Source of the DNA: Andrena cerasifolii
Taxonomy: Eukaryota > Arthropoda > Insecta > Hymenoptera > Andrenidae
DNA: 64,000 bases
Assembly: GCF_050908995.1 (NCBI RefSeq)
Contig: NC_135123.1
Location: forward strand, 9,362,001-9,426,000
Direction of reading: 5' to 3'
Shown here: one piece after another, positions 22,195-34,779 of the stretch
How positions within the stretch are numbered: position 1 is the stretch's first letter
Layout: every line of letters starts with the position of its first letter
Notes under the pieces: model-generated
The model's database searches: none
What the model was told of the DNA's origin: nothing
Seen by the model: only the letters and a program-made list of their open reading frames with translations
Translations under genes and position numbers: made by a program

Positions 22195-23654
22195 TTATTC
22201 AAATTTCGTCCAATTGTTCTGCGATTTAATGGCGGGGGCGTTCAGCGCTAAGCTGAACGTGCTATCGATATTACTAATACTGCTCTCGGATGTGCTACAC
22301 ACTGTAGAGGTTTTCGTCGGTGAGTCGCCGTTACTTACCCGAAATTTATTAAAGTCTAAACCGTACGCTTGCAGCAGATCCAGGTCGCCGATGTTGTCCG
22401 ATGATTTCTGCTGCTTGTCGGTACCTTTGTGCAGCGGCTGGAAATACGGGTACAACGGATTGCTCAGGCCCTCGCCCATTTCCGGAATATGCAACGATTG
22501 CGTCATCTGCTTAGAGCCGGCGAACTCCGCGGACTTCGAGAGCAGCGGGTCAAAGTCGTCGCTGCTCCCCGTCGAGTCTAATCTAATTAAATCTGGCACT
22601 TCGGGAGAGTCCTGCGAACAGCAACGACAGAGCGAAGTTAAATAGATCGGGCGAGCTTCCGTCGCGAATTCGTCGTAAAAGAAGAATGATCGCAGAGATC
22701 GTAGTAAAACAGGATCACAGGGCAAACAGTACGTTATACGTTTAACGATTACACGATGATCATTGAAAAGCGAACATAGAATTGCGAACAAAATAAGTAG
22801 TGAACAGTGGCGTTTACCTTTGAATGCGCAGAGCAGGATGTACTACTGAATGCATGGGATGGAACGTGAGAATTGACAGATACCGATGCGTTTGTAGATT
22901 GAAAGACCGATGATTGCAAATAGGAAGGCGTGAACACTTTGCTCGTATCGAAAGGATCGTTCTCTTTAACGCGGGCATTAGCGTCTAAATGTTTCAGAGG
23001 CGTGTCGAAAGAACTGTCGCCTGTTTCCGGCTCGCAATTCGTAAGGATATCATCGGTGTAAAATCTGATGTTTTTTGAGCAACGTTCGGAGTAGCTTTTA
23101 GATTGCTTCGAATCTACTTTCTGTGAATGCAAGGACGCGTTGTAGTTGTACTTTATGAGTTCATTCGACTGTGTATCGCCTGTATTTCTCTGCGAGACAA
23201 ATAAAGATGACGCGTTGTCGGTCGCTTGGCTCTGCGAGGCCAAAGAATCGAGCGCAGTCGTTTTACTTACGCCGACCTGAGCATTAGCGACCGGCGTGCC
23301 GTCCGTGTCTAACAGAACGTTGGACCGAGCAACTGGATTAATTAAGGTGGACGATGGAACGTTGGACAAAGATTTGGCGGAGGTGGTTTCGATTGGGTCT
23401 GTGACTGTACTAGGTGGAGGGCCGTGTCGCAAGTGCCCACTCCATGCAGGTCTCAAGCTGTCTAAACTGCGCACTGGTTTCAACTGAAAGTGATGCACGA
23501 CGGTTTTAAACATATCGGTCGAAAATATATTCATTAACTCAACTAAATCAATAAGTGTATACCGTAGTTCCTGCAATGTTCGTGCACGTTAAGTAAATTT
23601 AGATAAAAACGTTCCTAATGCAAGGAATACTCGTATCTATAACGTTATCAATTA

Positions 23655-23703
<49 letters not shown>

Positions 23704-26700
23704 AATGAGACAGATGGTACATGCATGATTCGTAATTCCGAGTGCTCAATATCGGTATATGTGAATTGCATCATGAATTTATATCATGCTATTGATGCTG
23801 ACTGCAAGAACATACAGATCGTGAAAAGCGGCACGTTGCGATACATTTAAGTTACAGGGAGGAAACGTTTCCACAGCGAATCAACCAGATTTCCTTTAAG
23901 ATATGCTTACTGTTCTATCAACTGGAGGTGTATTTGGATATATCACATGACGTAGTTCTTGCATAAGATCGATGTTCACCCGTTCTGGCGGGGAGTCAGA
24001 TTCCTCTGGCGAGCTGGGACTTAATGGCGAGTACTGCTTCCTGCTGTAATTTGAAATACGTATGAAACGAGTCTATACAACTGGAAACAAGGCCCGATCT
24101 AGGGGAGCGCAATATTGGTATAAAGAGAAAAGTAAATAACAAAGTAAAGCTTTTTGAAAAAGCGGTAAAAAAGTAGGTAACTCATAAATTCTGTTCAAAT
24201 CGATCTTTCTCAAATCAAATCTTTTGTTATCCAACAAATACCTACAAAAAATTTCACTCACTGTCAGAAATTATGTTTTAAAATAATTATTTATAATTAA
24301 ATATAAAGGGTGGCAAAAATGATTTTTGCCCAGAGCGGCAGAAGAGCTAGATCGGTCCCTGACTGGAAGAAGAATGAAGCGAGCATACCTCGAATCGGTG
24401 AAATTACTATTACGTATCCGAAGATCTTTCCTGTAGCTTGTGGTGGCCGTGAAGCCATTCGGCGATTTCGGCGGAGACGTAAAATCGATGGACCTCCTAT
24501 CCGACGTGGGCGAACTGGGTGCGGATCTTGGCTGATGAAATCTCATGCTCGTGTCGCCTCTGTTTGATCGCCCTGGAGCAACGAAGAAATAAGAGATCCT
24601 TGCAAAGTGCATTTCAACAAAGCCTTACACGCACCTTTCCATTTTAAACCCTTGTATGCCGTTTTCATGTCCTTCCCTTTGTCTTTCACCTGCGAACATA
24701 ATTCTTTTGAAAATAAGTGCGCGACCTAAGAAAGTCCTACACGGATACGCATGAAATAATATTAATATTACATATTATATTGTGTTCGACAGTTAAATGA
24801 TGCAATATTAGGCCCACTACTGTTACGCTGCCTTCCATTAATTTTGTTTCTTCGTAACGCTTGTTATTGAAACAGATTTGTATGATGTACACACATGGCA
24901 TTTATGACGGCGATTAACATGTGCAAGTAGCGAAGAAGTTATGCTCTTAGTCGGGAACATTCAAATTAGTAGAACTGATAATGCGGAGAGAGTTTGGTGA
25001 ATGCGTGGTTAGCGAGAAAGAAAACACTGTGTCTGATATATATCCATCTAAACTTACTGATTTAACTGCATACTTTACTGCTGGATTGGCCTGGAATTGG
25101 AGGCAATCAGAAATACAAAATGAGAGTTTGACTATGCGCTTCTACTCAAGGATGATGTCTGGCAATAATTCTTTGAGAATAGTGGGAGCGATCGATGTAC
25201 CTTATCTTTGACACTGCGGAAGAACGCGGAGCTCTCCTTTCGCATGGCGTAAGTCCACTCCCGATACTGTTGCATAAATTTACTACTAGATTTCGCGGAA
25301 TAGCTGCAAGCTTCCATTTCGAATTCATCCGAGAAGCCAAGCCCCGAATTAAGCATGTTCAGTCTTTCTTCTATAAACTGAAATTCACGCGAGGTGAAAT
25401 TGAATTGCAAAGTGTCGGAGATATCGCGTAACGTATCCTTTCCCGTACCTGTTGAAAGATCTGCAGCTCCAGCATTTTCCGTAAAAAAGGTTGCATGGAG
25501 GATGGTCTGCTTTCCACAAAAGCATTCTGATTGAAAGTGATGCTCTGCCCTTGCTCTAAAGTCAACGCATCCCTGTAACCAGCAGTCAGTTGCACTAAGG
25601 CTCGCAAGAATGCCCTCGACACCCCGTCGCCGAGAAGCGCTGGTCTGTTACGTAATGCCTTCTTCAAATTTACCACCTGGGACAAAGAAACTCTTTATTT
25701 TATTATTTAAGATGTGTTTCGATTTTTAAGTATAAGTTCGTCATCGCAAGAATAGAATTATGCTTTTATACGAACTACATCTTGAGGTAACGACTCCAGA
25801 TCTTGGAACGGCGATTCTATAGTATTATTATCGGCATCCAGGATAACTACCTCCCCTAAATCATTTTTGCGTACTCTCTGAAAGATGCGGTAGAAGATAT
25901 ACAAGCGGGTACAATTAGCAATCCGTTAATTAAGTACACACTGCGAAAATACCTGAAGCGTTGGAACGGGTACTCCGATTAAAAACGGCATTGGTGCCAA
26001 TAAATAATCAATTAAAGACAGTGGCAAAACTGGGATGTATATATGTTGCCAAATCATTGGGTAAATTAAAGCGTTGCACGCTTGGACACAAGCGCTTAAT
26101 CTTGAAAGACGTTTCGAAGTGAAAATAATCCGCCGCTCGTATAACATTGAAGCAAACACTATCATCATATTGTGAGCATCGACAGCGCTATAATATTCGG
26201 TCAAGTTCCTCTGAAATTCCGAGAATCTCATGTGAAATTAAAAGCATTCCTTAGAAACGATAAACGAACCCTGTAATTACTATGGGATCAGGAACCCCCA
26301 TAGAATAAAAGGGAGCCCGGACTAAGAGACCAGGGAGAGTCGGCGTAGCCGTGGTGGCAGACCGCGACTGATCAGCACGCGGGCGGCTCCAGGTTCGATC
26401 CCCGACGCCCTGACTCCCTCTTTTTCCGTGGTTCCCGAACACGTAGGAATTACTGCATCTATTCCTACATTACTTACGTTCTCTGGTATGCTCGGTAGTT
26501 GAAATTGTTTCGGACTTTGGCATAGAAAGTTCTGAAAAATCATTAACGTTGAATAAATGATGTAATGCTTAATAAATAGATCCAGGAAATCGCTTACCAC
26601 TTTAGAATTTGGTACAGGGATGGATATAGAGCTACCAGGAATGGGAACTGTACTCTTGTATACGGTTTCAAGAAATTTCCAAAGATCTTCTCCAGTGCCA

Positions 26701-27749
26701 CTGCTCATTAATGTTGCAATATTGTTTAAAAGCCTGCGCAGCAATATAGGATGCCGGTTAAATGTACCTATCGTCATAAACATCGCGCTAGACAGTAAAC
26801 ACTAACTTGTAAAATATTTCGTGCCATGGTAGCGCGCTCAAGATTACCAGAGCTGTATCTGTTTTGGGGTCGTGCCGACAGAATCCAAACGTCCATTTCG
26901 AGTCTATGCTAGTGAGCACAAATGAAAAGTGCTGGACCAGCAAGCTGGAACAAACATAGAGATCAAATATAGTAACGCAAACATACGTACGATTCATTAA
27001 AACTAATTTCTTGGAACTTACTTCTCTATTTCGCAAGGGTAGGCAAATTTAGGGACCGACTTGAGTATTTCCTCGTCCGAGAAAGAACTAGGATACTTTT
27101 GCAGTATCCAAGGTGGTTTCTCTCCTAACGGCGCGGCTACTTCGCAGAAACACTCAAACAGATGCTGCACATTGTCCCTGGAAATGTTACATACCTCGGT
27201 AATTACAATACGGATCTATTTAAGCTTCCGTACAGCTACAAATTACTGAACGATCTGTTTGGAAGACTGGTTAAGAAAATATAAGAAAGACTACTGGCAG
27301 GCTCCTGGGATGGATTAAAATCTATTTCCCTGCGGTAACTCCCTTCGTTCTAGATGCACCTTTCGCATTTATCTCGATTAAGCGATACAAAATTCTTCCA
27401 GTCGACTGAACCCGTGAGTCACTGCGTTGCGCAACATGTATGTCTGAGACAAACATACATCCCTTCACTATCGTCTGCTACATTTAAGCTGCTTGTTGAT
27501 TATTCAACGTTGCATCGTAAAATCTATCGCCTGTCATACGTTACGGTGCAATTGTGCAAGACTTGGGCAATAGTGTACTCCTAAACAAAGGGTACTTTCA
27601 CTTGGTTTATTTGCCATGCGAAAGGGGAATGCAGTGCTGGAAGAATGTCAGACTAGAAGAACGCGTGCAGAGGTATCTACTGCGACGGTACCCATTAGAA
27701 ATCAGCTCGAGGGACGAGAAAGATTCACTTGCCTCAATCTGGAACCCAT
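22195..27749 (-). CDS. DENND1: DENN domain-containing protein 1 (connecdenn), Rab35-type GEF
   Basis: Guanine-nucleotide exchange factor acting on Rab35 at clathrin-coated and endosomal membranes in known animals. Predicted exons: 27749-27733, 27177-27022, 26944-26807, 26733-26598, 26531-26478, 26210-25953, 25877-25779, 25676-25449, 25377-25201, 24689-24635, 24572-24389, 24043-23911, 23483-22818 and 22611-22195, giving 905 codons. The start exon codes only MGSRLR, as in vertebrate DENND1 (MGSRIK), and ends at a GC donor. Domains: uDENN (NVQHLFECFCEVAAPLG, QHFSFVLTSIDSKWTFGFCR), core DENN (LPSIPENRNLTEYY, ASMLYERRIIFTS, YPMIWQHIYIPVLP) and dDENN (GDGVSRAFLRALVQL, FIEERLNMLNSGLGFSDEF). A long Ser-rich tail of about 480 residues contains DFDPLL and NPLYPYF and ends in WTKFE. 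That last motif fits the WxxF-acidic type that binds AP-2. Confidence 0.93.
23653..23697. repeat. DENND1: (AT)n microsatellite in a DENND1 intron
   Basis: A nearly uninterrupted run of TA dinucleotides about 45 bp long, in the intron between the exons at 23911 and 23483. Confidence 0.9.
24091..24359. mobile_element. Non-autonomous element filling a DENND1 intron
   Basis: Ends GGCCCGATCTAGG and, reversed, GGGACCGATCTAGC are short inverted repeats. The 269-bp element takes up most of the 345-bp intron 24044-24388. Its right half (from about 24222) is repeated at 6150-6295. A related end (ctcctagatcagcccctg) is found at 46066-46083. Confidence 0.65.
26300..26440 (+). repeat. tRNA-like SINE candidate in a DENND1 intron
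   Basis: GGTTCGATCCC (26392-26402) is a perfect Pol III B-box type sequence. About 45 bases upstream lies gtagccgtggtggcag, which resembles an A-box region loosely. A T-run (ttttt) follows at 26418. The stretch cannot be folded into a full cloverleaf by eye. A tRNA-derived SINE or a decayed tRNA copy is more likely than a working tRNA gene. Confidence 0.5.
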
Positions 27750-29190
27750 GATAACAGTGAAAAAAAAATAAGTACTTCGCGTGCTCTTGACGTCTATACG
27801 TCATTGTACGTGCTACATGACAGTAACACATTCCATTCACTTTAACTTTAATCGCATCGCGTGATTCACTCTTCTTCGCCGTGCTATTCCTACGTGCAAC
27901 CGTACTTTCTTTCTCCCTTTTTTTCTTCTATTCGCCGATGCGTTTCGGGAGCGCGACCACCAAGCACCGTATCAGCTACCCACTTCTGCCCACTTCGACG
28001 CGATTCGCAGCGCCACACTCGCGTGGCCGCTCTGTCAGTAATCGGCTCGTTTGAACTTCTGACTTTTCATCGGACGAAATTTATCTCTTCGGCTTTTACA
28101 CTGATAATAATTTTACTGTTTGTTTGCAGCTTATGAATATTATTCATAATATTACATTCGTATTAGTATTACTTTTGCATTAATATTATTAGCAGTGTAA
28201 CAGTGGACGAAGTTTTGTTATGTTTAATACTGGAGTCCTATAACGGGATATTGAAATTCCACTCACTCCTGTAGGTGTTTCCCCTGCGGAAGGGGGCCGT
28301 CCTTAAATTACGTAAGGGTAATTTTGGCGAATTCTTACCCCCTCCCTCCCCCCGTATAAGAATACGTAAAATTTGATATTCCAATCTCCTCCTTACGTAA
28401 TACTTTTTACATTTAATTTTTTCGGTTATTAAAATTCTTTTAAAGGTTTATATACGGTAGCGGACAAAAGAAAGTTTACACCATTTAAAATCGCATAACT
28501 TTTTTAGGATTGGCCCAAACGACTTGAGTATTTTTGAGAAGCCAGGATTAGTTTTTGCTAAGTGGTAAAAAATAAATTTTCCGGTTTCGGGAAATTTAAA
28601 CTAAAGCTACTTTTCTTTCAAACTATTTCTAATTATTCCCAGCCCTGGAAATTAGTGATTGATCGAGAACTAAATAGGTAGTTCCTTAACGGTATAAAAT
28701 TGTATTCTTTTAGTTATCCCATGGAACAAATAAATGGGCGGAGACTTTGAATATTGAATTGGCGCTCTATAATTCTGCAAGGTTCATTTTCAACGGAACA
28801 CATTGAAATTGAAATAATAGTGAATTCGGTATCTCGCACTGACTCTGTTCGTGTGCCAGAAAGCGACTTGGATTGGTTGTTTCTGATACCATGATTTTCT
28901 GGCACCAACTCAGAGTCAGTGCGAGATTCCGAATTCGCTATTAGAGTCGCGTGTCTAGAACTGTGCACGCGTTTGCGTTCGATGATCGATGATCTCGGGA
29001 GTGTTTTCAAATTTGAACGCCAAAATCGATCAACTGTCAAACAATACGTTGTATGTAATGTGGTGCAATCGTCCCGTTGTTTCATCAATTTAGCGATTAG
29101 GAAATCGCCGAGGATCTTACGTTAGTGGGCGTTCTTCCTCCGAGCGATTCACGTGTACTTGCAATTGGACGATAAGCAAAGAGTTCGACA
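27750..29190. other. Divergent spacer between DENND1 and Spd-2
   Basis: It should hold both 5' regions and promoters. It contains a repeat scrap at about 28258-28290 (cactcctgtaggtgtttcccc), shared with the 7.3-kb and 10.9-kb regions, and the hairpin at 28814-28944. The rest shows no supported gene. Confidence 0.5.
28814..28944. repeat. 131-bp hairpin upstream of Spd-2
   Basis: The arms pair aatagtgaattcggtatctc and gcactgactctg with their reverse complements (cagagtcagtgc, gagattccgaattcgctatt). The pairing extends to tgtgccagaaa/ttctggcacca around a turn of about 25 nt. It lies about 250 bp upstream of the Spd-2 ATG. Confidence 0.75.
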
Positions 29191-32100
29191 ATGTTTACAC
29201 CGTCGAAGCCCACGGCGGCGGATTTTATCGATATGACTGTATTAAACACTCCTCAGCCGCAAGCAACTTCGACGGTCCAAAGGAAGAACACGTAAGTTCC
29301 CTTTCCACGCGCTTATTGCAAATATCTAGAATGGAATCTTCTGTTGGCAGATTGGAGGGTAAATTTTTTAACAAGGAAGTCAGCGATGCTTTTTATAAAC
29401 GGCCCGCGTCGCACAAGCCTGACGTGACACAGAGATCTGAAGACTCCTCCCTCGGTATACTCGACAATATAAATTCCTGTGAGTGTCCTTTGTCCCCCCT
29501 GTGCAAGCCAAACCAACCCTGGTACTTGATAGTAAGCTTTTGTAGTTTTAAGCGAAATGAGCGAGATGGAGACGGAGAGGCAGAAAGAGAACAAATTGGA
29601 GACGGAGCGCGAGCTGGCCAGGAAACTGCTTCAAAGGTGCAGCGACATGAAAGCCACGGCAGTCGTACATGGTAAACTTCTGTTTATTTGCTGTGTTTAT
29701 GTGTGTACAAGTATCACGGGCAATGTCATTGTTACAGACACAAACAAAGAGAATAACGTGAATATTCAAAACTTGTCTGCCAACGTAACACCTTCGACCT
29801 TTAACGATCAAGGTCGCTCTATGTATTCCAACAAGACGAACTCTCAGACTGAAAGTATTTTACAATCGAGCGTTAATAAAACAAACAGCGTGAGTATTAT
29901 TCTCCAGAAGAAGAGACTGATTGAAATGATTCCTTTATAGAGTTTGACTTTTAGGTCGTCTTCGAGCCAAACGAGATAAGTGCTCGTTCCTCCGGGCTGA
30001 GTAGAAGTTCAGAGAAACGTTCGTCGTCGGCGTCTAGTAAGAATGCAAACGCTATAACGTTCGACACAACTACGGCTGAATTGATGGCCCAGTTTAACAA
30101 CGAAGAGTTTCGCCCGGCTTCTGAAATGGTCAGTCAGATGTTAGCCGACGAGGTGTCCTGGCAGCAGAATTATTCGTACGCTCTTCCAGCCACAGCTTCC
30201 GCTGACAAGGAGTACTTGAATCTGTCCTGTTTCTCGGGTATCATCGGTGAACTGGATTTATCAGTAGAGTGAGTTTCGGAAGTTGCACGTATTCTATGTT
30301 AGGATCGTGACACAATTGGGTTTCAGGTCTTGTGCTGGGCGCAAGGTATCCGTCGATGAATTTTTCAAGAGGAAATGTGGCAATTTCGGAGAGCTATCGG
30401 ACAACGCGATGGCGAGACCGAGTTTGGGTCTGTCCGTGAATAGTCCGAGGAAGAAGGAGCACCTCGTACCGTTGGTCGATTCTACCATAATGACAGAAGG
30501 TACGTATCGTGCGGGCGGACTTGCTGTTGCGTATAAAACAGCGATTCGATTTCACAGAATCTTCGGTTGGATCGTTCATTGCCAAAGATGCTGCTCAGCA
30601 AAGTAATCCGAGCGCAACAAAAGATATGGAAGAGCAGAGTATCATGAGTTTGACCAGCATTGCTCAGGCGTTACAGGACATCGATAACGGCACACCGCGG
30701 AGATTAGTCGATCAGCTTATAATGGCGAAGAAGAAGAAGCGGTCGGTTCAGATGCAGGACGCAAACACGGGCAGAGATACTTGCGCGTTGCGGTGTCAGA
30801 GTCGAAAATCGATGCCTGCCGCTCCAAGTAGGAACATCGAAACTTTTGAGAAAGATATGGGACTGCTAAATCTCTCCACAAAGTTATCCCTAGATAGTAA
30901 AATTATTAACGAAACGATAGAGTCTAAGCGATCGAGTCCTAGAATGCTATCATTCGATTCTAACGCAGGTGTAAAAGCACACTTCGAAGCCGCCTGCGAA
31001 GAGCTTAAAAAGGAAATGAACCACAGGGCCTTGACGCCTTCGTCTACTCAAGGTACGGTGGCATTAATGAAAACCGTAAATTTCAATCGCATAATGAGTA
31101 TTTAGTTTAAGGACGATCGTTAATTTGTAGATTATAAGTCGTACTTGGAAGACCCTAAGATCTCCCCTTCACGGTGCAATAACGAAAAAAAATCGTCTCT
31201 CCGCATCCCAAAGATTAACACGAAACACGCTCCAGAGAAAAAGTCTGTTCATTTAAAAAGCGACGAAATAGGGAAGAAAAAGCCGATAAAAGAGGAGAAC
31301 GTTTCATATAAAGACAAGTCAGAAAGTTTTGCACAAAACCTTTCGAATTTCCAAGGAACTGAGACTCAGTCGAATAGTATGCTGCTATAACAACACAATG
31401 CTCGCTTGCTTTGCACACATTTCGTGTCCTTGTCATTTCTAATTATTGTGTTTTTATAGATGTCGTTATCGGAAGAAGCACAGAGGAACTGTGCAGTTGC
31501 ATTGTTGGTATGTCAAGAGAAACTGACATCGAGCTGTTGAACCAGAGCGACAGATGGGTCATCTGTTCGTTGAGCATAAACCAGATTCAAGGCGGCGGGC
31601 AAAATGTTCGGCTTGTGTTGCCGAAGGATGTCATTCTCATCAAACCGAATGCAGAGCAACATCCCAAGGTAACGATGCAGCACGACTCTCGCAGCAGTTA
31701 AAAATTGAAGTACATCTGTTCTAGATTACAGTGACAGTGGAGAAGATGTGTAAGCCATTTATAACAGTCCTGAACATAACGGTGTCAGACATGGTAACGA
31801 GATCGGAATGGACCATGAGACATATAATTTGCTTCAAGCCTGAGGAGTTCAACATAAACATCTTAAACCCTTCTCGGAAGAGGGAATTGGATTTCGAGTG
31901 CATCGTCGAAAACAGCATGGCGTCTCTGCCCATCACGATCAAGAATAAAAACAATGTCGACGTTCCTATCAAGCTCACTATACTACAGGTGAGGATTTTA
32001 TTTAGTCCCAGTTTTGTGTATTTTCTATGTGTTATACTTGACATAGGACGGACCGGCAGTATTTGGCATAGAGAATTCCGGCGAGTTGCGACGCGTGACG

Positions 32101-34663
32101 TTGAAGCCTCAAGAAACATTTATCACGAATATTCAGTGCAGAGGAGTCTTGCCAAGCGGCAGAGAAATGCGTTCTCTACAGCGATACGACGGCACTTTAA
32201 TGATCCAAGCGGAAAACGGCTCGGATGATGCTATAATAATCAAGGAAGTCCCTCTCGTCGGGCAAGTAGGGACTTGCAAGATACAAGTAACCGATACAGA
32301 ATTGCCATTGATCATTCCCAATAAGCAAAGCAAGCCGTTAACCGTGATGAATCTCGGGAACACGCCAGTGATGATATCCGCCTCTTTTATGCAAGACGTC
32401 GAGTCCTCGAAGATCACCAAGTATTTCTCGGTGCAGCCTGAAAATTTGTTTCTGCAGCCTAACGAAACGGGCTGCTTCTTTATCGCGTACAGGCAACAGA
32501 ATCCGGACGCCCCCCGAATGTGAGTAATCGCTTTGCTAAAATATACAAAGTTCTCAATTTTTGTTGCGTTATATCAGTGTACTTGCAGGCATGCGAAGAT
32601 AAAGCTAACCGTTCCGAATAACATGTACCATTATTCTATAACTGGAGAATCGAGTTCATGCTTCAACGTTGAAGCGGACAACGAGAATTTCCTGCGTTGC
32701 GAAACGCCTCAGTACTTACCATCCGTTAGCTCTCCGTCGTCTCCGCATAGCGTCACTTCGAACAGGTAAGTTAAAGGTGCGTTTTATTGCCGGTGTATTT
32801 GTTAAGCTTTAACCGTCGATGTTAAACGCAACAGGTCAGGGATCTCTGGACGAAATTCCCCTATCAGCACGGCGTCGGGATCGACCGTTGCTGGCGACAA
32901 AATTCCAATAAGAACAACTCACGCTGCCCTGGTGTGGAACAGCGTGAAGACAGGGAAGTCGGAGATCAAGGAGTTCACTCTTAGGAATATTAGCAACAAT
33001 AAGATTAAGATCCAGGCTGTTATATCGGACAACGACAAGAACTTTCGGGTACTGTTTGTATATCATTGCGAGAGTAATTGATGATTCGAACGTATGAGAG
33101 CATTGAGAATCGTTTCAGTTTCTTCGAGAACGGCAAGCCGTGGGCTCGTCCGTCGTGCTGGTGTTGCAGGGCTCGGAGAGCAGAACGCTGTCCGTTGTGT
33201 TCAGCCCTCATCACTTGGGCGCAGCCACTGGGAAGATAGTGTTTAGACACTACGAGCCTAAGAGGGAGGATAACGAATCTCGACCATCGAAACTGGTAAA
33301 TAGATGTCACGGAGTATCGTAATCGATCTTTAATGCATTACTTTCAGGTATTCTTGTATGGCTATGGTGGCTACAGCAAGGTTGAAATCTCTGAAGCCTT
33401 TAAAGATACAAGCGGAAAGATGTGGCTGTCGCTCGGTACTTTGGACAGTGGAGGCTCCTTGAGTGCCAAGATTAAGCTGCAGAACACCGGAGACTTGTAT
33501 TCATATGTCAAGATAAAATTAACACCGAAAGGTTTCCTTTTAGATAAACAAATTCGTTAATGAAAGCAAGAATCGCTTTCTAATCTATCTCCGAAAACGG
33601 TTTCAGCTGTCTACCCCACTATGGTTGCGAGCTGGCACGTAAATCCAACCGAGTTGCTACTGAATCCGAGAGAAATCCAGTGGGTGACTTTAAAGTTTCA
33701 CCCGCGTAAAGAAGATTTCGTGCTGCTGCGGAAATCGGATGTATCGCAAGTGGGAACGATAATGATCACCCATGGCGACGAACCTTCGCGTTGGCGAATT
33801 CGCAGGTGAATAGTTATCGTCGTATTCGAAGGTGGCCATTAAGAACTAACTTGGAATTCAATCTGCAGACTGTACAATAAAATGAAAGAATCCGGGGAAT
33901 TTAGTCGGAACGATAATGAAGCGTTTAGAAACATAGTCCACCCGATATGCAAAGCCTTCCCTGGTGAACAGTTAACGTCAGACATACATGCTATTCGAGA
34001 TTCAGTGGTAAAGTATCACGAGCCCACCGATCGATTTCTACCAATTACCGATTTATGTTCTATTAATTTCTGAATTCTAACGCGCGTGCAGCAAAATCTT
34101 GGGGACCTTTGTCGGGGGATTCACCAGCACGAGATACTGCTAACGATGGAAGTCTGCGCCGACGAGACTTTGTCTGTTCTTCAAGACAGCGCTGACGAGT
34201 CGCAAATGTTTTATTCCCTCTGCAGCGACAACAGCCACGTATACGAAGGGAACGGCGAAAGCTTTCTACCCTCCGAGTAAGTCACCTCCTGACCCCCGAT
34301 AACTTTCCTCGACATTTAAGATCACTCAGGACATTTTGCAGGACACTAATGGCTGAACACGACGCGAACACCGACAATTTTATAGTCAGCCCGTTCACTG
34401 TCACTTTGGCCCCGCCATCGAAAACGGAAGCAACAGTGACGATAAAGAGTTTCTGCACCGTGGCTCAGCCGTTCGAAACTTGCTTGTCGCACACAGAATA
34501 CTTGAGCGTCGTCCCTGCGGAGGGAATGATACCCACGAGAGACTTCCAGCTGAAGATACAGTGCAAGCGAAAGATCGAGCGCAGCTTCAACGCGGTGCTC
34601 GAGATCTACACGGAGAACAGCAAGCTGGATGTACAAATAAGAGTTAATATTAAGCGATTGTAA
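29191..34663 (+). CDS. Spd-2: Spd-2/CEP192-like centrosomal scaffold protein
   Basis: Probable centriole and pericentriolar scaffold that recruits mitotic kinases and PCM. Predicted exons: 29191-29291, 29330-29478, 29546-29671, 29738-29889, 29955-30268, 30327-30499, 30558-31052, 31131-31376, 31460-31668, 31725-31988, 32047-32519, 32589-32765, 32835-33048, 33119-33295, 33348-33531, 33607-33805, 33869-34007, 34092-34276 and 34342-34663, giving 1432 codons in one frame. The N-terminal part is polar with short motifs (MFTPSKPTAADFIDMTVLNT, KVSVDEFFKRKCGNFGE, LTSIAQALQDID). From about residue 586 come repeated beta-rich Ig/ASH-like modules (VMNLGNTPVMISASF, EFTLRNISNNKIKIQ, IKLQNTGDLYSYVKIKLTPK). 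That layout is the Spd-2/CEP192 plan. Identification rests on layout and short motifs, so another ASH-domain centrosomal protein is possible. Confidence 0.72.
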
Positions 34664-34689
34664 ATTGATACATTAAGTTTTTACCTGTA

Positions 34690-34695
34690 TTTATT
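34690..34695 (-). terminator. ERI3: Candidate poly(A) signal of the ERI3-like gene
   Basis: AATAAA on the minus strand (TTTATT on plus), 85 bases past the ERI3 stop codon and only about 27 bases after the Spd-2 stop. Confidence 0.5.
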
Positions 34696-34747
34696 ATCTC
34701 GAATCAATTGTAGTTTCGCACTTTTCTATGAGCAACCATTTTATTTT

Positions 34748-34753
34748 AATAAA
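34748..34753 (+). terminator. Spd-2: Candidate poly(A) signal of Spd-2
   Basis: AATAAA starts 85 bases after the Spd-2 stop and 27 bases before the ERI3 stop, so mature ends of the two genes would overlap. Confidence 0.6.
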
Positions 34754-34779
34754 GTACTTTCCAATAAACCATCTCTCCG

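Noticed and set aside
26340..26410. A functional tRNA gene
   Set aside because: The B box is perfect but no full cloverleaf or acceptor stem pairs by eye.
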